From assembly GCA_963759955.1 (NCBI GenBank), contig CAVXCA010000040.1, forward strand, positions 62,001 to 126,000: 64,000 nucleotides of DNA, given 5' to 3'. Of this stretch, positions 26,270 through 34,463 are shown in pieces (position 1 is the stretch's first letter; each line of letters starts with the position of its first letter). The position numbers and the translations under genes are program-made. The notes beneath the pieces are model-generated. The model did no database searches. It saw nothing but the letters and a program-made list of their open reading frames with translations, and had not been told where the DNA came from. The stretch comes from Roseiarcus sp963759955. GTDB lineage: Bacteria > Pseudomonadota > Alphaproteobacteria > Rhizobiales > Beijerinckiaceae.

Positions 26270-26461
26270 TCACTGGCCGTCGACGACGCGCACGAGATGC
26301 GCGACTTTGGCGATCATGCCGCGAACGGCCGGCGTATCCACGACGCTCGCGCGTCGACCGATCTTGTTGAGGCCGAGGCCCTTGAGCGTGTCGCGCTGAG
26401 ACTGCGGACGCCCGATCGCGCTGCCGACCTGTTCGAGAGTGACTGTCTTCTGCTTGGTCAT
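26270..26461 (-). CDS. rpmD: 50S ribosomal protein L30
   Basis: Large-subunit protein L30, 63 residues, with the conserved core VGSAIGRPQSQRDTLKGLGL. I placed the start at MTKQKTVTLEQV (26461); the frame is open six codons further upstream, but the shorter form matches the usual roughly 60-residue family length. It lies 14 bases after rpsE. Confidence 0.96.
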   Translation of the reverse strand: MTKQKTVTLEQVGSAIGRPQSQRDTLKGLGLNKIGRRASVVDTPAVRGMIAKVAHLVRVVDGQ

Positions 26462-26475
26462 TTCGAGCCTCGCGA

Positions 26476-27048
26476 TCACGAATCGGAGGCGTCGGCTTCG
26501 ACGCCTTGCCGGCGCGACTGCAACGTCGACACCTTGATGTTGCGGCGCTGAGCGACCGAGCGCGGGCTGTCCTCGCGCGACAGCGCGTCGAAGGTCGCCC
26601 GGATCATGTTGTAGGGGTTCGACGACCCCTGGCTCTTGGCCACGACGTCGTGGACGCCGAGCGACTCGAACACCGCGCGCATCGGGCCGCCGGCGATGAT
26701 GCCGGTGCCGGCGGGGGCGGCGCGCAACACGACGCGACCGGCGCCGTGACGGCCGTTGACGTCGTGATGGAGAGTGCGGCCTTCGCGCAGCGGCACGCGC
26801 ACGACGCCACGCTTGGCGGCTTCCGTCGCCTTGCGGATCGCCTCGGGCACTTCGCGCGCCTTGCCGTGGCCGAAACCGACGCGGCCCTTCTGATCGCCGA
26901 CGACGACCAGCGCCGCGAAACCGAAGCGGCGTCCGCCCTTCACGACCTTCGCCACGCGATTGATGTGGACGAGGCGATCGACGAACTCGCTGTCGCGCTC
27001 CTCCCGGCTATGCTCGCGGCCGCGGCCGCCTTCTCCTTCACGCGCCAT
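26476..27048 (-). CDS. rpsE: 30S ribosomal protein S5
   Basis: Small-subunit protein S5, 190 residues. Conserved parts are LVHINRVAKVVKGGRRFGFA, the PVGTGIIAGGPMR-type motif (APAGTGIIAGGPMRAVFES) and GSSNPYNMIRATFDAL. S5 supports translational accuracy. The acidic and arginine-rich N-terminal lead (GEGGRGREHSREERDSEF) is typical of Rhizobiales. It is in the spc order rplR-rpsE-rpmD. Confidence 0.98.
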   Translation of the reverse strand: MAREGEGGRGREHSREERDSEFVDRLVHINRVAKVVKGGRRFGFAALVVVGDQKGRVGFGHGKAREVPEAIRKATEAAKRGVVRVPLREGRTLHHDVNGRHGAGRVVLRAAPAGTGIIAGGPMRAVFESLGVHDVVAKSQGSSNPYNMIRATFDALSREDSPRSVAQRRNIKVSTLQSRRQGVEADASDS

Positions 27049-27110
27049 ATTTTTGTTCCGTCACTTGCGCGGCGTTCGTCGTCGGGACGCCGCTCGCTTG
27101 GGGTTGATGA

Positions 27111-27473
27111 TCAGAATTCGAGGCCGCCCTCGCGCGCGCCCTCGGCGAGCGCCTTGACGCGCCCGTGGTACATGTAGCCGCCGCGATCGAACACGACCTT
27201 GCCGACGCCCGCCTTCTTGGCGCGCTCGGCGATCTCCTTGCCGATGCGTTTGGCCGCCTCGACGTTCGCGCCGGTTTTCAAGGCCTCGCGGAACGCCTTC
27301 TCCAGCGACGAGGCGGCGGCCAGAGTCACCCCCTTCTCGTCGTCGATGATCTGGGCGGAAATCTGCTTGGACGAACGGAATACGCTCAGGCGCGGACGTC
27401 CGCCGCCATGGGTGGCGATCGCGCGGCGAACGCGCGCCTTGCGGCGTTCAGTGGACTTGTTGGACTTGGCCAT
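27111..27473 (-). CDS. rplR: 50S ribosomal protein L18
   Basis: Large-subunit protein L18 that binds 5S rRNA; 120 residues starting at MAKSNKSTERRKARVRR. Conserved parts are RPRLSVFRSSKQISAQIID and FDRGGYMYHGRVKALAEGAR. The ATG at 27473 follows rplF by 11 bases. The in-frame sequence upstream of it belongs to rplF in another frame and is not part of this gene. Confidence 0.98.
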   Translation of the reverse strand: MAKSNKSTERRKARVRRAIATHGGGRPRLSVFRSSKQISAQIIDDEKGVTLAAASSLEKAFREALKTGANVEAAKRIGKEIAERAKKAGVGKVVFDRGGYMYHGRVKALAEGAREGGLEF

Positions 27474-27484
27474 GACGGCGCCCC

Positions 27485-28018
27485 TTACTTCTTCTTGCCT
27501 TCCTTGCGGAAGATGAACTCGTTGGCGTATTTGACGCCCTTGCCCTTGTAAGGCTCGGGGCCGCGGAACGCGCGGATCTCGGCGGCGATCTGGCCGACCT
27601 GGCGCTTGTCGATGCCGGCGACGGCGATCTCCGTCGGCTTCGGCGTCGTGATGGTGACGCCCGCGGGGATCGGATAGACGACGTCGTGGCTGAACCCGAG
27701 CGAAAGCTGGAGGTTCTTGCCGGCGATCGCCGCCTTGTAGCCGACGCCGTTGATTTCCAGCCGCTTCTCGAAGCCCTTGGTGACGCCGATCACCAAGTTC
27801 TGCACGCGCGCGCGCGCCGTGCCCCACATCGCCCGCGACCGCTTGTCTTCGCCGTGCGGCTCGACATGCACGACGGCTCCGTCGATCTTGATGGCGACTT
27901 CGTCCGGAGCGGTGAACTTCAATTCGCCCTTCGCGCCCTTCACGGCGATCGATTGACCGTCGAGCTTGGCCGTGACGCCGGCGGGAATGGCGACGGGCTT
28001 CTTGCCGATACGAGACAT
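27485..28018 (-). CDS. rplF: 50S ribosomal protein L6
   Basis: Large-subunit protein L6, 177 residues, beginning MSRIGKKPVAIPAGV. The conserved C-terminal block RQVGQIAAEIRAFRGPEPYK and GKGVKYANE is present. L6 sits near the factor-binding site of the ribosome. It is in the standard place between rpsH and rplR. Confidence 0.98.
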   Translation of the reverse strand: MSRIGKKPVAIPAGVTAKLDGQSIAVKGAKGELKFTAPDEVAIKIDGAVVHVEPHGEDKRSRAMWGTARARVQNLVIGVTKGFEKRLEINGVGYKAAIAGKNLQLSLGFSHDVVYPIPAGVTITTPKPTEIAVAGIDKRQVGQIAAEIRAFRGPEPYKGKGVKYANEFIFRKEGKKK

Positions 28019-28073
28019 AGCACTGGTTCCAAATTAGCGGACGCCGACAGGGTCGGCTTGTTGAAGTCGGCCT

Positions 28074-28472
28074 TTAGAAGACCGTGCAGAGGACTTCGCC
28101 CCCCACGTGATTTTCCCGCGCCGAGTGATCCGCCATCACGCCCTTGGGCGTGGAGAGGATCGACACGCCCAGGCCGTTGGCGACGCGCGGCATGCCGTCG
28201 ACGGCGGCGTAGACGCGCCGGCCCGGCTTGGACACGCGCTCGATCTTGCGGATGACCGGCTCGTTGTCGAAATACTTGAGCTCGATCTCGAACTCGCTGC
28301 GGCCGTTGCCGTAGTCGGTCGTCGAATAGCCGCGGATATAGCCCTCGGCCTGCAACACGTCGAGCACCTTCTTGCGCAAGGAGGAGCCGGGCGTCGTAAC
28401 CTTGCCGCGCTTGCGCATCTGCGCGTTGCGGATGCGGGTGAGCATATCGCCCAACGGATCGTTCACTGCCAT
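28074..28472 (-). CDS. rpsH: 30S ribosomal protein S8
   Basis: Small-subunit protein S8, 132 residues, with MAVNDPLGDMLTRIRNAQMR at the N-terminus and GLGVSILSTPKGVMADHSAR near the C-terminus. In other bacteria S8 represses its own operon by binding spc mRNA near rplE; whether this applies here cannot be judged. It follows rpsN by 13 bases. Confidence 0.98.
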   Translation of the reverse strand: MAVNDPLGDMLTRIRNAQMRKRGKVTTPGSSLRKKVLDVLQAEGYIRGYSTTDYGNGRSEFEIELKYFDNEPVIRKIERVSKPGRRVYAAVDGMPRVANGLGVSILSTPKGVMADHSARENHVGGEVLCTVF

Positions 28473-28485
28473 GATCCTGGCCTCC

Positions 28486-28791
28486 TCACCAGCTCGACTT
28501 CACAAGGCCCGGAATCAGGCCCTTGTTGCCCAATTCGCGCAGCGCGATGCGGCTCATCTTCATCTTGCGGTAAAAGCCGCGCGGGCGCCCCGTCACTTCG
28601 CAGCGGTTGCGCACGCGAATGACCGCGCCGTTGCGCGGCAGCGCCGCGAGCTTGATGCGCGCCTCGAAGCGCTCTTCCATCGGCAACTTGTCGTTGTTGG
28701 CGACGTCCAGAAGGCGCTTGCGCCGCGCGGAGAATTTCTTCGCCAGGCGCTGCTTGCGCTGATTGTTCTCGATTGCACTCTTCTTTGCCAT
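28486..28791 (-). CDS. rpsN: 30S ribosomal protein S14
   Basis: Small-subunit protein S14, 101 residues. It is the long, zinc-free form: the cysteine pairs of the zinc-binding version are missing. Conserved motifs are RNRCEVTGRPRGFYRKMKMS and RIALRELGNKGLIPGLVKSS. The start at 28791 (MAKKSAIENN) is preferred over the adjacent upstream ATG. Confidence 0.97.
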   Translation of the reverse strand: MAKKSAIENNQRKQRLAKKFSARRKRLLDVANNDKLPMEERFEARIKLAALPRNGAVIRVRNRCEVTGRPRGFYRKMKMSRIALRELGNKGLIPGLVKSSW

Positions 28792-28826
28792 CAAAGGCCT
28801 CCATTTTCCGCGTTTGAGCGGTCAGC

Positions 28827-29561
28827 TCACTGCCGGAACGGAAAGTTGAAGGCGCCCAGCAATGCGCGCGCCTCCGCGTCGGTCTTGGCCGTCGTGCACA
28901 CCACGATGTCCATGCCCAACATCGCTTCCGCCTTGTCGTAGTCGATTTCGGGGAAGATGATGTGTTCCTTTACGCCGAGCGCGTAATTGCCTCGCCCGTC
29001 GAACGATTTCGGATCGAGGCCACGGAAGTCGCGCACCCGCGGCAGCGCGACCGTGACCAGCCGATCGAGGAATTCGTACATGCGGGTCTTGCGCAGCGTG
29101 ACCTTGGCGCCGATCGGCATGTTCTCGCGCACTTTGAAGGTCGAGATCGCCTTGCGGGCGCGCGTCACCACCGGCCTCTGACCGGCGATCAACGCCAGAT
29201 CGGCCGCGGCCGCGGTCACCTTCTTGGTGTCGTTGACCGCTTCGCCGACGCCCATGTTCAGCACGATCTTCTCGATCTTGGGAACCTCCAGCGCGTTCTT
29301 GTACCCGAACTCCTTGGTGAGCTTGGGCACGATCACGGCGTCGTAGAGCTTCTTCAAGCGCGCGACATAGTCCTTCGGCGCCGCGACCGGCTGGCCCGCC
29401 GTGGCGACTTCCTTCTCGCTCGGCTTGCCTTTGCCCTTGGCCGCCTTGGACTCGGCGGCGACCTCGGCCTTACCGCCCTTCGCGGCGGCCTTGTCAGCCT
29501 TTGCGGGGGCTTTGTCGGCCTTCGCCGGCTTGCCGCCCTTGTCCGATTTTGCCTCAGCCAT
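28827..29561 (-). CDS. rplE: 50S ribosomal protein L5 with Lys/Ala-rich N-terminal extension
   Basis: Large-subunit protein L5, which contacts 5S rRNA and P-site tRNA. The normal domain starts around residue 60 (PKDYVARLKKLYDAVIVPKL) and includes VPKIEKIVLNMGVGEAVND, RKAISTFKVRENMPIGAKVT and GIxEHIIFPEID-type sequence (GVKEHIIFPEIDYDKAEA). Before it is an extension of about 60 residues rich in Lys, Ala and Gly, resembling histone H1 tails, so the total is 244 residues instead of about 185. The ATG at 29561 overlaps the end of rplX by eight bases, so the extension is within the natural reading frame. Confidence 0.96.
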   Translation of the reverse strand: MAEAKSDKGGKPAKADKAPAKADKAAAKGGKAEVAAESKAAKGKGKPSEKEVATAGQPVAAPKDYVARLKKLYDAVIVPKLTKEFGYKNALEVPKIEKIVLNMGVGEAVNDTKKVTAAAADLALIAGQRPVVTRARKAISTFKVRENMPIGAKVTLRKTRMYEFLDRLVTVALPRVRDFRGLDPKSFDGRGNYALGVKEHIIFPEIDYDKAEAMLGMDIVVCTTAKTDAEARALLGAFNFPFRQ

Positions 29562-29871
29562 CGATCAGGTCTCCGGAACGCTTGGCGACGCGGACCTTGC
29601 GGCCGTCGTCGAGAGTCTTGAATCCGACGCGTGTCGGTTTGCCGGTCTTGGGATCGGCGATCGCGAGATTGGACAGATCGATCGAGGCTTCCTTGGATAG
29701 GATGCCGCCTTCGGTCTGCGCGGTCTGGCGGGTGTGGCGCTTGACGAGGTTGACGCCGGCGACGATCGCGCGACGGTCGGACGGAATGACGTGCGTGACC
29801 TCGCCGGTCTTGCCCTTGTCGCGGCCCGCGAGGACGACGACTTTGTCGCCTTTCTTGATCTTGGCGGCCAT
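29554..29871 (-). CDS. rplX: 50S ribosomal protein L24
   Basis: Large-subunit assembly-initiator protein L24, 105 residues, with the KOW motif IKKGDKVVVLAGRDKGKTGE and the following GVNLVKRHTRQTAQTEGGI. Its ATG shares a base with the rplN stop (TAATG) and its stop region overlaps the rplE start. Confidence 0.98.
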   Translation of the reverse strand: MAAKIKKGDKVVVLAGRDKGKTGEVTHVIPSDRRAIVAGVNLVKRHTRQTAQTEGGILSKEASIDLSNLAIADPKTGKPTRVGFKTLDDGRKVRVAKRSGDLIDG

Positions 29872-30239
29872 TACAGCACCTCCGGCGCGAGCGAAATGAT
29901 CTTGACGTGGTTCTTGGCGCGAAGCTCGCGCGGCACCGGCCCGAAGATGCGGGTGCCCACCGGCTCGGACTGATTGTTGATCAGCACCGCAGCGTTCGAA
30001 TCGAAACGGATCACCGAACCGTCGGCGCGACGGATGTCCTTGGCGGTGCGCACCACGACCGCCTTCATCACGTCGCCCTTCTTCACGCGGCCGCGCGGAA
30101 TGGCTTCCTTGATCGACACCACGATGATGTCGCCGATCGAGGCGTAGCGCCGCTTCGAGCCGCCCAGCACCTTGATGCACATCACGCGACGCGCGCCCGA
30201 ATTGTCGGCGACGTCGAGGTTGGTTTGCATCTGAATCAT
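29871..30239 (-). CDS. rplN: 50S ribosomal protein L14
   Basis: Large-subunit protein L14, 122 residues, beginning MIQMQTNLDVADNSGARRVM and containing GDIIVVSIKEAIPRGRVKKG and GTRIFGPVPRELR. It lies at the 30S-50S interface. The 110-base gap to rpsQ upstream is larger than usual in this operon and contains a short hairpin. Confidence 0.98.
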   Translation of the reverse strand: MIQMQTNLDVADNSGARRVMCIKVLGGSKRRYASIGDIIVVSIKEAIPRGRVKKGDVMKAVVVRTAKDIRRADGSVIRFDSNAAVLINNQSEPVGTRIFGPVPRELRAKNHVKIISLAPEVL

Positions 30240-30302
30240 GGCCTAACGCCTTTCTTGTCAGAACGGTTTCCGATTGCGTCGCGCAACCGGACTACGCCTG
30301 AA

Positions 30303-30318
30303 GGAGGCTCGCGCCTCC
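30303..30318 (-). other. Short hairpin in the rpsQ-rplN gap
   Basis: GGAGGC (30303-30308) and GCCTCC (30313-30318) form a six-base-pair stem with a four-base loop, about 30 bases after the rpsQ stop. No T-tract follows, so it is probably a processing or mRNA-stability element at the S10/spc operon boundary. Confidence 0.4.
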
Positions 30319-30349
30319 GGGATGAATTCGCCCGAACAGGAATGTCCCT

Positions 30350-30592
30350 TCAGGCCTTCGGAGCGTCTTCGACGACGATCCACCGCTTCAATTTCGAAAT
30401 CGGCTTGGTCTCTTCGATCGAGACCGTGTCGCCGACCTTGTGGGTCTTGGTTTCAGAATGCGCATGGTAGTTTTTCGAGCGGCGCACCGTCTTCTTCAAC
30501 AGCGGATGGGTGAAACGGCGTTCGACCTTGACGACCAAGGTCTTCTCTTGCTTGTCGCTGACGACGACGCCCTGGAGGATTCGCTTCGGCAT
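30350..30592 (-). CDS. rpsQ: 30S ribosomal protein S17
   Basis: Small-subunit protein S17, 80 residues, with MPKRILQGVVVSDKQEKTLV and VEETKPISK-type C-terminus (SIEETKPISKLKRWIVVEDA). It is normally the last gene of the S10 operon. It follows rpmC by ten bases. Confidence 0.98.
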   Translation of the reverse strand: MPKRILQGVVVSDKQEKTLVVKVERRFTHPLLKKTVRRSKNYHAHSETKTHKVGDTVSIEETKPISKLKRWIVVEDAPKA

Positions 30593-30602
30593 TTCTTCGT
30601 CC

Positions 30603-30818
30603 TCAGCCTTTGTTCTTGGCGGCGCGCTTTTGCGCGGCGATGGTTTTGACGCGCGCGATGTCGCGACGCACGACGCGCACGCGCGCGGTGTCCTGCAATT
30701 GGCCGCTCGCGCGCTGGAAGCGCAGGTTGAACTGCTCCTTCTTCAGCTTGAGGGCCTCGTCGTCCAGTTGATCCTCGCTCATCACGCGCAGATCCGAGAG
30801 ACGGCTGGAGTTTTTCAT
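30603..30818 (-). CDS. rpmC: 50S ribosomal protein L29
   Basis: Large-subunit protein L29, 71 residues, at the peptide exit tunnel. Conserved parts are LRVMSEDQLDDEALKLKKEQ and NLRFQRASGQL. The start at 30818 (MKNSSRLSDL) has an adjacent GGAGAG ribosome-binding site; the frame is open upstream but those residues overlap rplP and are not L29-like. Confidence 0.97.
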   Translation of the reverse strand: MKNSSRLSDLRVMSEDQLDDEALKLKKEQFNLRFQRASGQLQDTARVRVVRRDIARVKTIAAQKRAAKNKG

Positions 30819-30828
30819 CGCTCTCTCC

Positions 30829-31242
30829 TTATTCCGCGATGCGCTGCACGAAGCGCGTCTTGATCGGCAATTTCGCCGCGGCGAGCGTGAACGCTTCGCG
30901 CGCAATCTGCTCCGGCACGCCGTCGACTTCGAACATGATGCGGCCCGGCGCGACGCGCGCGATCCACAGCTCCGGGGCGCCCTTGCCCTTGCCCATGCGC
31001 ACTTCGATCGGCTTCTTGGAGACCGGCACGTCAGGGAACACGCGGATCCAGACGCGTCCGGCGCGCTTCATGTGGCGCGTCAGCGCGCGGCGGGCCGCCT
31101 CGATCTGGCGCGCGGTCACCCGCTCCGGCTCCACCGCCTTCAGGCCGAACTCGCCGAAGTTGAGCTCGAATCCGCCTTTGGCGACGCCGCGAATGCGCCC
31201 CTTGAACGCCTTGCGGAACTTGGTCTTTTTAGGCTGCATCAT
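30829..31242 (-). CDS. rplP: 50S ribosomal protein L16
   Basis: Large-subunit protein L16, 137 residues, with PKKTKFRKAFKGRIRG at the N-terminus, ITARQIEAARRA-type block (VTARQIEAARRALTRHMKRA) and VWIRVFPDVPVSKKP. It helps position A-site tRNA. Two adjacent ATGs (31242 and 31239) are possible starts. Located ten bases upstream of rpmC. Confidence 0.98.
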   Translation of the reverse strand: MMQPKKTKFRKAFKGRIRGVAKGGFELNFGEFGLKAVEPERVTARQIEAARRALTRHMKRAGRVWIRVFPDVPVSKKPIEVRMGKGKGAPELWIARVAPGRIMFEVDGVPEQIAREAFTLAAAKLPIKTRFVQRIAE

Positions 31243-31262
31243 GGTCGTGGACCTTCAATTGT

Positions 31263-32003
31263 TCACGCCGCGTCGCGACCGTGGTCGCGGTCGCGCTCGC
31301 GCGGCTCGCGGCGCGGACGATGCGTCGACGAATGATCGGCTTCGGCCTGGCGCTTGTCCTGCGCCATCGGATCGTGCTCGAGGATCTCGCCCTTGAAGAT
31401 CCAAACCTTGATGCCGCAGGTGCCGTAGGCGGTATGCGCGGTCGCGACGCCGTAGTCGACGTCGGCGCGCAGCGTGTGCAATGGCACGCGGCCTTCGCGA
31501 TACCACTCGAGACGGGCGATTTCCGCGCCGCCCAGACGGCCCGAGCAATTGATGCGGATGCCTTCCGCGCCCAGGCGCATCGCCGACTGCACCGCGCGCT
31601 TCATCGCGCGACGGAACGCGACGCGGCGCTCGAGCTGCTGGGCGATCGAGTCGGCGACCAGCGTCGCGTCGATTTCCGGCTTGCGGACTTCGACGATGTT
31701 GATCGCGACTTCCGACTGGGTCAGCTTGGCGACCTGCTTGCGCAGCTTGTCGATGTCCGCGCCCTTCTTGCCGATCACCACGCCCGGACGCGCCGAGTGA
31801 ATGTTGACGCGGCACTTCTTGTGCGGACGCTCGATGACGATCTTGGAGATCGCCGCCTGCTTCAACGCGCCCATCAGCAATTCGCGGATCTTCATGTCCT
31901 CGTGCAGCAGCTTGCCGTATTCGCCCTTGTTGGAGAACCAGCGCGAATCCCAAGTGCGGTTGACGCCCAGCCGCAGCCCGATCGGATTGATCTTCTGACC
32001 CAT
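31263..32003 (-). CDS. rpsC: 30S ribosomal protein S3
   Basis: Small-subunit protein S3, 246 residues, at the mRNA entry channel. It has MGQKINPIGLRLGVNRTWDS, the KH domain motif VVIGKKGADIDKLRKQVAKL, and the C-terminal RADVDYGVATAHTAYGTCGI with KVWIFKGE. A charged tail (rich in Arg, Asp, His) ends the protein, as often seen in alphaproteobacteria. Confidence 0.98.
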   Translation of the reverse strand: MGQKINPIGLRLGVNRTWDSRWFSNKGEYGKLLHEDMKIRELLMGALKQAAISKIVIERPHKKCRVNIHSARPGVVIGKKGADIDKLRKQVAKLTQSEVAINIVEVRKPEIDATLVADSIAQQLERRVAFRRAMKRAVQSAMRLGAEGIRINCSGRLGGAEIARLEWYREGRVPLHTLRADVDYGVATAHTAYGTCGIKVWIFKGEILEHDPMAQDKRQAEADHSSTHRPRREPRERDRDHGRDAA

Positions 32004-32014
32004 CGCTTGACTCC

Positions 32015-32407
32015 TCAGGCCGCGTCGGCGGCGGTCGCCGCGACTTCGCGAACGACGATCGTAATGTTCGAGAACGGCTTTTCGATGCGCCCCGCCCGAC
32101 CGCGCGCACGCGGGCTGAAGCGCTTCATCACCATGTCCTTGCCGACATAGGCCTCGCCGACGATGAGATCGTCGACGTCGAGTTCGTGGTTGTTCTCGGC
32201 GTTGGCGATCGCCGATTCCAGCGCTTTGCGCACTTCGACCGAAATTCTCTTGTTGGAGAACTCCAGATCGGCGAGCGCCGTCGCGACCTTCTTGCCGCGA
32301 ATGAGCTGGGCGAGCAGATTCAGCTTCTGCGGGCTGACGCGCAGCATGCGAATCGTCGCTTTCGCTTCGTTGTCGGCGAGGCGCCGGGGATTGGCTTTCT
32401 TCGACAT
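32015..32407 (-). CDS. rplV: 50S ribosomal protein L22
   Basis: Large-subunit protein L22, 130 residues, lining the peptide exit tunnel. Conserved parts are RMLRVSPQKLNLLAQLIRGK and VGKDMVMKRFSPRARGRAGR. It sits between rpsS and rpsC with gaps of 4 and 11 bases. Confidence 0.98.
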   Translation of the reverse strand: MSKKANPRRLADNEAKATIRMLRVSPQKLNLLAQLIRGKKVATALADLEFSNKRISVEVRKALESAIANAENNHELDVDDLIVGEAYVGKDMVMKRFSPRARGRAGRIEKPFSNITIVVREVAATAADAA

Positions 32408-32411
32408 GGGT

Positions 32412-32690
32412 TTAAGCCCTCTTCGCCTTCTTGTCGGCGGAATGGCCGTGGAACGTGCGCGTCGGCGCGAATTCCCCGAACTTGTGGCCGATCATTTCCT
32501 CGGAGACCGACACCGGCACATGCTTGTGGCCGTTGTGGACGCCGAAGGTCAGACCGACGAACTGCGGCAGAATCGTCGAGCGACGGCTCCAGATCTTGAT
32601 GACGTCGGAACGGCCCGAGCCGCGCGCCGCGTCGGCCTTCTTGAGCAGGTAGCCGTCGATGAACGGCCCCTTCCAAATGGAACGCGCCAT
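32412..32690 (-). CDS. rpsS: 30S ribosomal protein S19
   Basis: Small-subunit protein S19, 92 residues, beginning MARSIWKGPFIDGYLLKKA and containing FVGLTFGVHNGHKHVPVSVS and KFGEFAPTRTFHGH. It forms a complex with S13 in the 30S head. Standard S10 operon position after rplB. Confidence 0.98.
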   Translation of the reverse strand: MARSIWKGPFIDGYLLKKADAARGSGRSDVIKIWSRRSTILPQFVGLTFGVHNGHKHVPVSVSEEMIGHKFGEFAPTRTFHGHSADKKAKRA

Positions 32691-32693
32691 GGC

Positions 32694-33533
32694 TTAGCCC
32701 TTCTTCTTGCGGACATGCCGCGATGCGACGATGTACTTGTCGGTCGACTTGTTCGACCGGGTCTTCTTGCCCTTGGTCGGCTTGCCCCAGGGCGAGACCG
32801 GATGACGGCCGCCGGAGGTGCGGCCTTCGCCGCCGCCGTGGGGGTGGTCGACCGGGTTCATGGTGACGCCGCGGTTGTGCGGGCGCTGGCCGAGCCAGCG
32901 GTTGCGGCCGGCCTTGCCGAGCGAGGCGTTCATGTGGTCGGGATTGGAGACCGCGCCGACGGTCGCGAAGCACTGGCCGTGCACCAGACGCTGCTCGCCC
33001 GAATTGAGCCGCAGCGAGACGTAGCCCTGATCGCGGCCGACGATCTGCGCATAGGTCCCGGCCGAACGCGCCACCGCGCCGCCCTTGCCGATCTTCAGCT
33101 CGACGTTGTGGACGATCGTGCCGACGGGAATGTTGGCGAGCGGCATCGCGTTGCCCGGCTTGACGTCGACCTGCACGCCCGCGACCACCGTGTCGCCGAC
33201 GCTGAGGCGCTGCGGCGCGATGATGTAGGCCTGCTCGCCGTCCTCGTAGCCGATCAGCGCGATGAAGCTGGTGCGGTTGGGATCGTATTCGAGCCGCTCG
33301 ACCTTGCCGGCGACGTCGAGCTTGCGACGCTTGAAGTCGACGATGCGGTACGACTGCTTATGGCCGCCGCCGCGAAAGCGCACGGTGATGCGACCGGCGT
33401 TGTTGCGCCCGCCCTTCTCCGATTTGCCGACGGTCAGAGCCTTGACCGGCTTGCCCTTGTGGAGCTCGCTGCGATCGACCAGGGCCAATTGGCGTAGGCC
33501 CGGGGTCGTCGGATTGTATGTCTTGAGAGCCAT
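32694..33533 (-). CDS. rplB: 50S ribosomal protein L2
   Basis: Large-subunit protein L2, 279 residues, needed for subunit association and peptidyl transfer. Marks are GGRNNAGRITVRFRGGGHKQ, VRGVAMNPVDHPHGGGEGR-type motif (VTMNPVDHPHGGGEGRTSGG) with its functional histidine, and the C-terminal SNKSTDKYIVASRHVRKKKG. It is three bases from rpsS. Confidence 0.98.
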   Translation of the reverse strand: MALKTYNPTTPGLRQLALVDRSELHKGKPVKALTVGKSEKGGRNNAGRITVRFRGGGHKQSYRIVDFKRRKLDVAGKVERLEYDPNRTSFIALIGYEDGEQAYIIAPQRLSVGDTVVAGVQVDVKPGNAMPLANIPVGTIVHNVELKIGKGGAVARSAGTYAQIVGRDQGYVSLRLNSGEQRLVHGQCFATVGAVSNPDHMNASLGKAGRNRWLGQRPHNRGVTMNPVDHPHGGGEGRTSGGRHPVSPWGKPTKGKKTRSNKSTDKYIVASRHVRKKKG

Positions 33534-33545
33534 TGTCCTGAACCC

Positions 33546-33842
33546 TTACAGACCGCTGGTCACGTCGATGCGGTAACCGTCCGCGAGCGTCACGACGGCT
33601 TTCTTGACGTCCTGCTGCTTGCCGCGGACGCCGCGAAACACCTTGTTCTTGCCCTTGCGAAGAAGCGTGTTGACCGCCGTCACCTTGACGTCGAACAGCT
33701 TCTCGATCGCCGCCTTGATCTGCGGCTTGGTCGCCTCGCGGCGCACCTTGAACACGAACTGATTGCTCTCGGACGCGATGGTCGCTTTTTCCGTGATCAC
33801 GGGCGAAACGATCGTGTCGTAATGGCGGGCGTCTTTGATCAT
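33546..33842 (-). CDS. rplW: 50S ribosomal protein L23
   Basis: Large-subunit protein L23, 98 residues, docking site for trigger factor at the exit tunnel. It has SPVITEKATIASESNQFVFK and KPQIKAAIEKLFDVKVTAVN. The ATG at 33842 overlaps the rplD stop (ATGA), so the pair is translationally coupled. Upstream sequence in frame belongs to rplD in another frame. Confidence 0.97.
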   Translation of the reverse strand: MIKDARHYDTIVSPVITEKATIASESNQFVFKVRREATKPQIKAAIEKLFDVKVTAVNTLLRKGKNKVFRGVRGKQQDVKKAVVTLADGYRIDVTSGL

Positions 33843-34459
33843 TTGAACCGCGCCTCCAGCGCTTCGATCGCCGCTCGGGTCAGCACGAGCTTGTCGCGGC
33901 GCATGATGTCGTAGACGTTGATGCCCTGTGCGGGCAGCACGTCGACCTGCGGCAGGTTGCGCGCGGCGGCGGCGAAATTGGCGTCGACTTCGGCGCCGTC
34001 TATGATCAGCACGTTGCTGAGCGACGCCTTGGCGAAGTTTTCGCGCAAGGCCTTGGTCTTGGCGTCGGCCAGATGCGCGCGCTCCCAGATGACCAGCCCG
34101 CCGGCGCGCTGCTTGGCCGACAGCGCGTGGCGCAGCGCCAGAGCGCGCACCTTCTTGGGCAGATCGTGGGCGTGGCTGCGCACCACCGGACCCATCGCGC
34201 GCCCGCCGCCGCGGAACTGCGGCACGCGGGCCGAGCCGTGACGAGCGCCGCCGGTGCCCTTCTGCTTGTACATCTTCTTGCCGGTGCGGTGGATATCCGC
34301 GCGCCCCAGCGTCTTGTGGTCGCCGGCCTGACGCTTGGCCAATTGCCAACGAACCATGCGCGCGATCAGATCCTCGCGCGGCTCCAGTCCGAAGATCGCG
34401 TCGTCGAGCTCGAGCGAGCCGCCGGCGGTTCCGTCAATCGACGTCATGTCGTATTTCAT
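33839..34459 (-). CDS. rplD: 50S ribosomal protein L4
   Basis: Large-subunit protein L4, 206 residues. Conserved blocks are ALGRADIHRTGKKMYKQKGT-like sequence (GRADIHRTGKKMYKQKGTGG) and ARHGSARVPQFRGGGRAMGP, whose loop reaches the exit tunnel. In enterobacteria L4 autoregulates the S10 operon, but that leader is not obvious here. Four bases after rplC. Confidence 0.98.
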   Translation of the reverse strand: MKYDMTSIDGTAGGSLELDDAIFGLEPREDLIARMVRWQLAKRQAGDHKTLGRADIHRTGKKMYKQKGTGGARHGSARVPQFRGGGRAMGPVVRSHAHDLPKKVRALALRHALSAKQRAGGLVIWERAHLADAKTKALRENFAKASLSNVLIIDGAEVDANFAAAARNLPQVDVLPAQGINVYDIMRRDKLVLTRAAIEALEARFK

Positions 34460-34463
34460 GGCG

